DNA from: Gemmatimonadaceae bacterium
Lineage (GTDB): Bacteria; Gemmatimonadota; Gemmatimonadetes; Gemmatimonadales; Gemmatimonadaceae
Reading direction: 5' to 3'
DNA: 32,525 nt
Assembly: GCA_025450815.1 (NCBI GenBank)
Contig: JANWLO010000088.1
Span: 1 to 32,525, forward strand
The translations under genes were made by a program, and so were the position numbers. The notes beneath the pieces are model-generated. The model searched no databases, was not told the origin of the DNA, and was given only the letters and a program-made list of their open reading frames with translations. Each line of letters begins with the position of its first letter. The first letter of the stretch is position 1. Positions 15,245 to 21,535 of the stretch are shown here, in pieces.

Positions 15245-15823
15245 ATGAACAAGACGCGCATGGAGGCGTTCAGCGATGGCGTGGTCGCAATCCTGATCAC
15301 GATCATGGTGCTGGAGCTCCGCCCGCCTGAGGGGACGACATGGCAGGCGCTCAAGCCGATCATCCCGGTGTTCTTCGCCTACGTGCTCAGCTTCGTCTAC
15401 ATCGGTATTTACTGGGCGAACCATCACCACATGCTTCAACTCACGGAGCGCGTGAACGGCGCGATTCTATGGGCCAATCTGCACCTGCTCTTCTGGCTCT
15501 CCATGGTTCCGTTCGTCACCGCGTGGATGGGCGAGCACCACTTCGAGCCCGTGCCCACGGCGCTCTACGGAATCGTGCTCATATGCGCCGCCGCGGCGTA
15601 CACGATCCTCCAGAGGGCGTTGATTAAGGAGCAGGGACCGGGCTCGAGGCTCGCATCCGCGATTGGCCCCGACAGGAAGGGTCTCGTATCGCTCGCGATC
15701 TACCTCATCGCGCTACCGATCGCGTTCTATCGGCCGTGGATCTCGGACCTGCTGTATGCGCTGGTGGCGCTCACGTGGCTGGTTCCCGATTCGCGGATCG
15801 AGCACCGCATTCGCGAGGGCTAA
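15245..15823 (+). CDS. TMEM175-like (DUF1211) potassium channel family protein
   Basis: A 192-residue integral membrane protein with about six hydrophobic helices. The diagnostic N-terminal motif of the TMEM175 / DUF1211 family is present: RMEAFSDGVVAILITIMVLE, where the FSDG helix lines the pore in characterised bacterial homologues. A second conserved stretch, YWANHHHMLQLTERVNGAILW, follows the second helix. The family forms tetrameric potassium-selective channels in bacteria; selectivity here is inferred. It is divergent from msrA and sits about 100 bp before the DUF5671 gene, without evident coupling to it. The start ATG 15245 is preceded by a GAGAG stretch. Confidence 0.9.
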   Translation: MNKTRMEAFSDGVVAILITIMVLELRPPEGTTWQALKPIIPVFFAYVLSFVYIGIYWANHHHMLQLTERVNGAILWANLHLLFWLSMVPFVTAWMGEHHFEPVPTALYGIVLICAAAAYTILQRALIKEQGPGSRLASAIGPDRKGLVSLAIYLIALPIAFYRPWISDLLYALVALTWLVPDSRIEHRIREG

Positions 15824-15928
15824 CGCCCCAGCCGTTCGCTCTGCGGGTGGCCCCTCACTGCTTTGCGCATCCATATTGATGCTTCGGCGCACGATGGCAG
15901 CAGCATCCCGCACACGGAGCTTCGACGC

Positions 15929-16588
15929 ATGGCATCAGGCCCCAGCCCACTCGGCGACTTCGTTCGCGCAGCGCTCGCGCAGGGTCAGGATCGTGCCTCC
16001 ATCGGCGCCGTCCTTCAACGCGCTGGATGGCCGGCGGAGGCGGTGTCGAACGCCATCGACGAATTCGCGGACATCCCGTTCCCGGTTCCGGTGCCGAGCC
16101 CACGCGCCTCGCTCTCGGCGCGAGAGGCCTTTCTCTATCTCGTGCTATTCACGTCGCTGTACATCAGCATCTTCAACTTCGGACATCTGCTCTTTCAGTT
16201 CATCGAACGTGCATTTCCGGACGTGACGCAACGACGGTATGGGGACCGCTTCAACCTGGACAGCGTGCGGTGGTCCGTGTCGGCTCTCATCGTGGCGTTC
16301 CCCGTTTTTCTGTGGACCGCGCGCCATGTTGCGCGCGAGGTCGAGCGCGATCCGTCGCTCCGGCTCTCTCCCATCCGGCGCTGGTGCACGTACCTCACGC
16401 TGTTCATCGCGGTCAGCTTCCTGATCGGCGACGGCATGTCGCTGGTGTACAACCTGCTCGGCGGCGAGCTCACCATGCGGTTCGCGCTCAAGTCGATCGT
16501 CGTCGCGGCTCTTTCCGGGTCGATGCTGTTGTACTACCAGGGCGACCTGCGACGCGAGGAGCGAGCCCACGAACCGAAGGACTCGTGA
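15929..16588 (+). CDS. DUF5671-type multi-helix membrane protein
   Basis: A 219-residue protein. ATG 15929 is used because GGAG lies 9 nt upstream; the track TTG at 15863 has no support. The first ~60 residues form a small helical, UBA/SHOCT-like head (GDFVRAALAQGQDRASIGAVLQ followed by RAGWPAEAVSNAIDEFADI). After a proline-rich linker come four hydrophobic helices, including EAFLYLVLFTSLYISIFNFG and WSVSALIVAFPVFLWTARHV, the pattern of DUF5671. Its stop overlaps the start of the pseudopilin-like gene in TGATG. DUF5671 proteins beside prepilin-like genes are known to me from other bacterial genomes, but their function is not established. Confidence 0.8.
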   Translation: MASGPSPLGDFVRAALAQGQDRASIGAVLQRAGWPAEAVSNAIDEFADIPFPVPVPSPRASLSAREAFLYLVLFTSLYISIFNFGHLLFQFIERAFPDVTQRRYGDRFNLDSVRWSVSALIVAFPVFLWTARHVAREVERDPSLRLSPIRRWCTYLTLFIAVSFLIGDGMSLVYNLLGGELTMRFALKSIVVAALSGSMLLYYQGDLRREERAHEPKDS

Positions 16589-17073
16589 TGGCATACTCGA
16601 AGCTCAACCTCCCGGCGAGCGCCGCGATCCTCGCCGCGACCTTCGCCGTGATCGCCGGGTTGATCATGCTCGGCACGCCGACGCGCGCGAGGCAGCGACG
16701 GCTCGACGACGTGCGCGTGCAGGACCTCTCATCCATCTCCGCCGCCCTCGACTCGTACTGGGCGAAGCACAACGTGCTTCCGGACACGGTGGACTCGCTC
16801 GTCTCGACCCACCTGCTCGACCGGATTCCGACGGATCCGGTGAGCGGCCTGCGCTATCCGATCCATCTCACGGGCGCGCGCTCGTATCGCCTCTGCGCCA
16901 CGTTCACCCAGCCGCTCGACACCACCGACGAAACGCAGTACAACTACTACGGCGGCCTCTATCGCGGGCGCCACTCCTGGCAGCATGACGCCGGCGAGAG
17001 TTGCTTCGACCTCACGGCCGACAAACCGCAGCCGGGATTTGGAGGCGACGTGATCAACGTGCCGTCGCAATGA
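16588..17073 (+). CDS. Pseudopilin-like membrane-anchored protein without a prepilin leader
   Basis: A 161-residue protein with one N-terminal helix (SAAILAATFAVIAGLIMLG), then an amphipathic helix and globular part resembling GspG-type pseudopilins: RVQDLSSISAALDSYWAKHN followed by VLPDTVDSLV and DPVSGLRYPI. Unlike true pilins it lacks the Gly/Phe-Thr-x-x-Glu processing site, so it should stay anchored in the inner membrane. Two cysteines (YRLCATF and ESCFDL) could pair. The start overlaps the DUF5671 stop; the PQQ dehydrogenase starts 12 bp after its stop. Fold similarity is inferred from pattern; function unknown. Confidence 0.75.
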   Translation: MAYSKLNLPASAAILAATFAVIAGLIMLGTPTRARQRRLDDVRVQDLSSISAALDSYWAKHNVLPDTVDSLVSTHLLDRIPTDPVSGLRYPIHLTGARSYRLCATFTQPLDTTDETQYNYYGGLYRGRHSWQHDAGESCFDLTADKPQPGFGGDVINVPSQ

Positions 17074-17084
17074 TGGAGATCTCG

Positions 17085-18848
17085 ATGCGCGGTGTTCGTT
17101 CCGCAATCGCTCTCTCGCTGTGCTTCTGCGCCTCTGCGGTTTCATCCGCAATTGCCCAGGGCGCGGCCGGCGACTGGACCATGCCATCCAAGGACTACGC
17201 GGCCACGCGGTTCAGCGAGCTCGCGCAGATCACGCCGGCGAACGCGAAGAGTCTGCACGCGGTGTGGAGTTTCTCCACCGGAACGCTCGGTGGGCACGAG
17301 GGTCAGCCGCTCGTGGTGCACAACACGATGTACGTGGTCACACCGTATCCGAACGTGTTGTACGCCTTCGATCTTTCTAAGGAAGGATATCCGCTCAAGT
17401 GGAAGTACCGGCCGCCGGTGGATCAGAACTCACTCGGCATCGCGTGCTGCGATGCCGTGAATCGCGGAGCGGTGTACGCCGACGGCAAGATCGTCTACAA
17501 TCTCCTCGACGGTCACACGGTCGCCGTGGATGCCGCCACCGGCAAAGAGCTCTGGAAGACTAAGATCGCCGACATCGCGCAGGGCGAGACAACGCCGATG
17601 GCGCCGCTCATCGTCAAGGATCGCGTGCTTGTCGGCGCGAGCGGGGGCGAGTTCGGGATACTCGGCTGGGTGAAGGGACTCGACCTCGCCACCGGCAAGG
17701 TCGTATGGACGGGAACGAACATCGGCCCCGACAGTCTAGTGCTCGCGAAGCCCGGCATCTTCAAGACGTTCTACGACAAGGGCGCGAATCTCGGCGCCAC
17801 GACGTGGCCCACCGATGCGTGGAAGCACGGCGGCGCGCCCGTGTGGGGTTGGATGTCGTACGATCCCGCGCTCGATCTCGTGTACTACGGCGTGGGCAAC
17901 CCCGGTCCGTACAACGCCGAGCAGCGGCTGGGCGACAACAAGTGGACCGCAAGCGTGCTCGCGCGGCGCCCGGAAGATGGCTCGCTCGTGTGGGCGTATC
18001 AGTTCACGCCTCACGACAGCTGGGATTTCGACGCGGCCGCCGAGATGGTGCTCGTGGATCTCACGATCAAGGGAAAGCAGCGCAAGGTGCTCGTGCACTT
18101 CGACAAGAACGGGTTCGAGTACACGATGGATCGCGCCACGGGCGAGGTGCTTCTCGCGGAGCCGTACGTGCACGTGAACTGGGCATCGCGCATCGATCTC
18201 GCGACGGGACGACCGGTGCTCGACTCCACGAAGCTCACCGGCGCTTCGAAGGGAAACGTGAAGGACATCTGCCCCACGCTCGAGGGGGGCAAGAGTCCGG
18301 CGTCGCCGGTTGCGTACTCGCCGCGTACGGGACTGTTCTACGCGTCGACGAACAGCATGTGCATGGACTACCAGGCCGTCGAGACCGCACATATCGCTGG
18401 CACGCCGTTCATGGGCATCAACAGTCCGTATCACGCTGGCAGCGACAAGAAGCTCGGCGCGTTCATCGCGTGGGACGCAGCGACGGGCAAACGAAAGTGG
18501 GCGATCGAGGAGAAGTATCCGGTGTGGAGCGGCAGCCTCGCGACGCGCGGCAACGTGGTGTTTTACGGCACGCTGGACGGCTGGTTCAAGGCCGCCGACG
18601 CCGCGACTGGGGTGGTGCTCTGGAAGTTCAAGGTGGGCTCGGGCGTGGTGGGTGATCCGATTACCTTCACCGGCGCCGACGGCAAGCAGTACGTCGCGAT
18701 CTACGCAGGCATCGGCGGCGACTGGCTGCTGCTCGCCGGAGACTACAAGTCTGACGACCCGGCAGATGTTCGCGATCCGGCGGACTTCGTTCGTGATCTT
18801 GCCCGGCACACGAGCCAGGGTGGCATCGTGTGGGTCTTCGCGCTCTAG
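17085..18848 (+). CDS. PQQ-dependent alcohol dehydrogenase with lanthanide-type active site (XoxF/ExaF-like)
   Basis: A 587-residue periplasmic quinoprotein that oxidises an alcohol and passes electrons to a cytochrome c. ATG 17085 has GGAG 6 nt upstream and opens a signal peptide (MRGVRSAIALSLCFCASAVS); the track start at 17001 is too early. Tryptophan-docking repeats of the eight-bladed propeller are visible (VDAATGKELWKTK, LDLATGKVVWTG, WDAATGKRKWAIE). The vicinal cysteine pair is IACCDA (Cys121-Cys122). Metal/active-site residues by analogy with methanol dehydrogenases are Glu189 (SGGEFG), Asn272 (GNPGPYN), Asp314 and Asp316 (PHDSWDFDA). The second Asp, absent in calcium MxaF (WDYAG), is the hallmark of lanthanide-dependent enzymes. 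The gene behind it is a cytochrome c, the expected electron acceptor. Substrate is not determinable. Confidence 0.92.
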   Translation: MRGVRSAIALSLCFCASAVSSAIAQGAAGDWTMPSKDYAATRFSELAQITPANAKSLHAVWSFSTGTLGGHEGQPLVVHNTMYVVTPYPNVLYAFDLSKEGYPLKWKYRPPVDQNSLGIACCDAVNRGAVYADGKIVYNLLDGHTVAVDAATGKELWKTKIADIAQGETTPMAPLIVKDRVLVGASGGEFGILGWVKGLDLATGKVVWTGTNIGPDSLVLAKPGIFKTFYDKGANLGATTWPTDAWKHGGAPVWGWMSYDPALDLVYYGVGNPGPYNAEQRLGDNKWTASVLARRPEDGSLVWAYQFTPHDSWDFDAAAEMVLVDLTIKGKQRKVLVHFDKNGFEYTMDRATGEVLLAEPYVHVNWASRIDLATGRPVLDSTKLTGASKGNVKDICPTLEGGKSPASPVAYSPRTGLFYASTNSMCMDYQAVETAHIAGTPFMGINSPYHAGSDKKLGAFIAWDAATGKRKWAIEEKYPVWSGSLATRGNVVFYGTLDGWFKAADAATGVVLWKFKVGSGVVGDPITFTGADGKQYVAIYAGIGGDWLLLAGDYKSDDPADVRDPADFVRDLARHTSQGGIVWVFAL

Positions 18849-18860
18849 AGGACTGACACG

Positions 18861-19361
18861 ATGATGCGACTCTCCTCCGCGCTCCTCTTCGCGGCGATTG
18901 CCGCGGTGGGTTGCCGCGAGCAGACGGACGTGCCGCCCGGCGCGAATGTACCCGGTGCGAGCGAAACATCGGCGAACGAAGTCGTGATCGCGAAGCACGA
19001 CGATCGCGTGTTCGCTGGCGGTATCGCACCGCCGGCCGAGCGTGTCGCGAACTCCGCGGCGAACGACGCTAAAGCTGCAGACGCGGGTGCGAAGCTGTTC
19101 ACCGGGATGAACTGCGATGGCTGTCATGGCGGCGGCGCCGTGGGTGCGGTGGGGCCGAGCCTTACGGATGGGCGGTGGCGCTACGGCGGCGGCGACGCGG
19201 ACATTTTCCGCTCGATCGCGGAGGGACGACCGAAGGGGATGCCCGCGTTCGGCGGTGTGCTGCAGCCGCCGATGATCTGGCGGCTGGTGGCGTACATCAA
19301 GTCGCTCGCGCCGCCGAAGGACGTGCCTACGGAGTCATGGGTGGACGACAGCAAGCGGTAG
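18861..19361 (+). CDS. Monohaem cytochrome c lipoprotein
   Basis: A 166-residue exported cytochrome. The start ATG 18861 (or 18864) follows AGAGGA at good spacing. The N terminus LSSALLFAAIAAVGCREQ is a lipoprotein signal with lipobox AVGC, so the protein is tethered to a membrane facing the periplasm. After a disordered stretch of ~60 residues comes a class I cytochrome c fold: haem site MNCDGCH and axial Met in GMPAFGG, ending with a helix (MIWRLVAYIKSLAP). It begins 12 bp after the PQQ dehydrogenase stop, so it is the probable electron acceptor, in the role of XoxG/CytcL, passing electrons on to a terminal oxidase. Confidence 0.93.
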   Translation: MMRLSSALLFAAIAAVGCREQTDVPPGANVPGASETSANEVVIAKHDDRVFAGGIAPPAERVANSAANDAKAADAGAKLFTGMNCDGCHGGGAVGAVGPSLTDGRWRYGGGDADIFRSIAEGRPKGMPAFGGVLQPPMIWRLVAYIKSLAPPKDVPTESWVDDSKR

Positions 19362-19434
19362 CGCGACGCGGCCATCGGGTCCGCGAAGAAGCTACACCAT
19401 CCCCGTCCTGACTCGTTCACTAGGTGACTCTCGC

Positions 19435-20634
19435 ATGGATTCGACGCTCGCGTTCGGCCTCGGCGTCCTCGCTGGCATCTTCTGCTTCTGGCTCGTGTCG
19501 CGACTCCGGGAGCGCGACACCACCGCGCTCGCGCAGGAGCTCGTGCGTCAAACGGACGCCGCGAAGACGAAGGAGGTGGAGCTGCTCACGAGCAACATGC
19601 GCGATTCGGTCAAGGCACTCACCTCGGATCTGATCACGGGGGGCGTGCGACAGCTCAACGAAGCCGCCGCGGACTCGCTGTCGCGCTACACCACGGAGAA
19701 CCGGAGCTCGCTCGACTCGAAGAAGGAGCTGATCGATCAGTCGCTCGTGTCGATGAACGAGAAGCTCGAGCAGGTAAGCGCGCTCGTCACCAACCTGAAC
19801 ATGGATCGGGAGCGAAAGTTCGGCGAGCTCACGAGCCAACTCGTCACCGCGTCGAGCGAGACCACCAGGTTGCGCGAGACGACGGAGCAGCTCCGGAGCA
19901 TCCTCTCCAACCCGGCCGCGCGCGGGCAGTGGGGCGAGCGCATGGCGGAGGACGTGTTGCGGGCCGCTGGACTCGTTGATGGCATCAACTATCGCAAGCA
20001 GGTGGTGTCCGCCGAATCCGGCACCCGACCGGACTTCACCTTCCTGCTGCCGAACGACCTCACCGTCAACATGGATGTGAAGTTCCCGCTGAGCAGCTAT
20101 CTCGCCTACCTCGACTGTACCACCGACGACGCGCGAAGGTCATGCGCCACGCAGTTCACGCGCGACGTGCGCAATCGCATCAGGGAAGTGAGCGAAAAGG
20201 ACTACATCAACCCGGAGGGCGGCACGTTGGACTACGTCATCCTCTTCGTCCCAAACGAGCGGGTGCTCAGCTTTCTCAACGAGTGCGATGCGTCCGCGAT
20301 AGACGACGCACTCAAGCGGCGCGTGGTGGTGTGCTCGCCCTTCACGCTCTACGCCGTGCTCGTGGTGATACGGCAGGCGATGGACAATTTCAACTTCGAG
20401 CGTGCCACCTCCGAGATGCTCGATCTGCTCGGCGCGTTCAACAAACAGTGGGACGAGTTTGTAAAGTCGTTCGACGGAGTCGAGTCCAGGCTCGAGAGCC
20501 TGCAAGACGCCTTCACCGCGCTCACCACAACGCGGCGGAAGCAGCTCGATCGCGTGCTCACGAAAATCGGCGAGGTGCGCGTGCGCCAGGGAATTGTCAC
20601 TGACGCGGCCGGCCCAGCCATCGACAGCCCCTGA
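19435..20634 (+). CDS. rmuC: DNA recombination protein RmuC
   Basis: A 399-residue RmuC-family protein, linked in E. coli to limiting inversions at short inverted repeats and proposed to be a nuclease. Residues ~5-22 form a membrane helix (LAFGLGVLAGIFCFWLVSRL), ~25-165 a long coiled coil, and ~165-370 the RmuC core with NPAARGQWGERMAEDVLRAA, FLLPNDLTVNMDVKFPLSSY and ILFVPNERVLSFL. The restriction-endonuclease-like residues appear to be kept (Glu in GQWGE, Asp/Lys in DVKFP). It stands alone, 73 bp after the cytochrome gene and 107 bp before a small basic protein. Family call is firm; the exact reaction is not settled. Confidence 0.95.
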   Translation: MDSTLAFGLGVLAGIFCFWLVSRLRERDTTALAQELVRQTDAAKTKEVELLTSNMRDSVKALTSDLITGGVRQLNEAAADSLSRYTTENRSSLDSKKELIDQSLVSMNEKLEQVSALVTNLNMDRERKFGELTSQLVTASSETTRLRETTEQLRSILSNPAARGQWGERMAEDVLRAAGLVDGINYRKQVVSAESGTRPDFTFLLPNDLTVNMDVKFPLSSYLAYLDCTTDDARRSCATQFTRDVRNRIREVSEKDYINPEGGTLDYVILFVPNERVLSFLNECDASAIDDALKRRVVVCSPFTLYAVLVVIRQAMDNFNFERATSEMLDLLGAFNKQWDEFVKSFDGVESRLESLQDAFTALTTTRRKQLDRVLTKIGEVRVRQGIVTDAAGPAIDSP

Positions 20635-20741
20635 ACATACACTCGCAACACGCGACTGGAACACCGCGTTCTGATTCGCCCGAATAGCTCGGCGACGTAC
20701 GCTTCTTGCACGACCCGACAACATCATTTCCGGGGATGCTC

Positions 20742-21065
20742 ATGAGCCGCAGTAAAAACTCCCACCCCAAGTCGCCCGCCCAGCTCCACGGTCCCAAAAC
20801 CCTCAACGCACTCATCGCAGCACTCCGCCAGCGCGTCTCCAGACGGAAAGGTCCACGCGAAGTCCCCGACGCCGAGATCGCCAGCGCGCACGCGCGGGAG
20901 CTCGACGGTCAGCCCTGCACAGGCAAGCACCGCCTGGTCGAGAACCGCGTGCAGCACGACGTCGCAGACCAGAAGAGCGACAAGAATCGCCTCTACTCCG
21001 ACGCCAAGCGCCACAAGCACGGCAATCCCCACGGCAAGCTCAATGGTGGTCCCACCCACCAGTAG
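20742..21065 (+). CDS. Small basic hypothetical protein
   Basis: A 107-residue, Lys/Arg/His-rich protein (MSRSKNSHPKSPAQLHGPKT, DQKSDKNRLYSDAKRHKHGN). ATG 20742 has GGGG 6 nt upstream; ATG 20736 in the same frame is an alternative. Third codon positions are strongly GC (about 80% by eye), whereas the antisense 111-codon ORF has less biased third positions, so the plus strand is preferred. No domain is recognised; composition suggests nucleic-acid or polyanion binding, but this is only a guess. It lies between rmuC and the PadR promoter. Confidence 0.5.
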   Translation: MSRSKNSHPKSPAQLHGPKTLNALIAALRQRVSRRKGPREVPDAEIASAHARELDGQPCTGKHRLVENRVQHDVADQKSDKNRLYSDAKRHKHGNPHGKLNGGPTHQ

Positions 21066-21086
21066 CCACGTCCCGAGCCGCCACTA

Positions 21087-21115
21087 TTGACAGATCCGCC
21101 GGGTAGTCGTATAGG
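21087..21115 (+). promoter_or_regulatory. Consensus-like sigma-70 promoter of the padR-permease operon
   Basis: TTGACA (21087-21092) is followed after exactly 17 bp by TATAGG (21110-21115). This is the best promoter match in the window. The predicted transcription start near 21122 falls inside the dyad operator described next, and the leader is about 60 nt before PadR ATG 21182, which has AAGGG at 21171-21175. Confidence 0.75.
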
Positions 21116-21150
21116 TAGAACACCTACACGTAACGTGTAGGACTTCTACC
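21114..21150. promoter_or_regulatory. Long dyad operator, probable PadR binding site
   Basis: The inner dyad CCTACACGT-A-ACGTGTAGG (21123-21141) is perfect, and the outer arms GGTAGAA (21114-21120) and TTCTACC (21144-21150) are also perfect complements on the same axis at 21132; only a 2-bp step between them is unpaired. A further overlapping inverted pair, TAGGT/ACCTA, links the -10 to the left arm. It covers the end of the -10 and the start site, so a bound dimer would block transcription: autorepression by the PadR encoded 32 bp downstream is the simplest reading. Confidence 0.75.
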
Positions 21151-21181
21151 ACTCGGCGGTTCCGCGCCGCAAGGGCGACGA

Positions 21182-21526
21182 ATGACGCGATCGGAAAGCT
21201 CATCGAAGAGCGAGCTGCTCAAGGGCACGCTCGACATGCTCATCCTCCAGACTCTCACGCTGCAGTCGCTTCACGGCTACGCGATCGCGCAGCACATCGA
21301 GCGGCTGTCGGACGACGTGCTGTCCGTGGAGCAAGGGTCGCTTTACCCCGCGCTCGAGCGCCTCCAGAAAAAAGGGTTGGTCACCTCGAAGTGGGGTGAG
21401 TCGCCAACCGGCCGCAAGGCGCGCTACTACACCATCACCGCGTCCGGGCGAAAGCATCTCGGCAAGGAGATCTCGAGCTTCGACCGCGTGCTGGTCGCCA
21501 TCCACCGCGTCATGCGCCAGGCTTGA
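21182..21526 (+). CDS. PadR family transcriptional regulator
   Basis: A 114-residue winged-helix repressor of the short PadR subtype found with ADOP permeases. Recognition features are LLKGTLDMLILQTLTLQSLH and GYAIAQHIE, VEQGSLYPALERLQKKGLV in the recognition helix, the wing GRKARYYTITASGRKHL, and a C-terminal dimerisation helix. It lies 9 bp before the permease and behind a strong promoter with a symmetric operator, so it most likely controls itself and the permease. The effector is unknown. Confidence 0.95.
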   Translation: MTRSESSSKSELLKGTLDMLILQTLTLQSLHGYAIAQHIERLSDDVLSVEQGSLYPALERLQKKGLVTSKWGESPTGRKARYYTITASGRKHLGKEISSFDRVLVAIHRVMRQA

Positions 21527-21535
21527 GCACGGCGC

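Noticed and set aside
17736-19127. 463-codon minus-strand ORF
   Set aside because: It is antisense to the PQQ dehydrogenase and cytochrome c, whose motifs are unmistakable; its His/Arg-rich translation has no domain.
20724-21059. 111-codon minus-strand ORF looking like a membrane protein
   Set aside because: Hydrophobicity arises from antisense Lys/Asn codons of the basic protein; third-position GC is higher on the plus strand and no ribosome binding site was seen.
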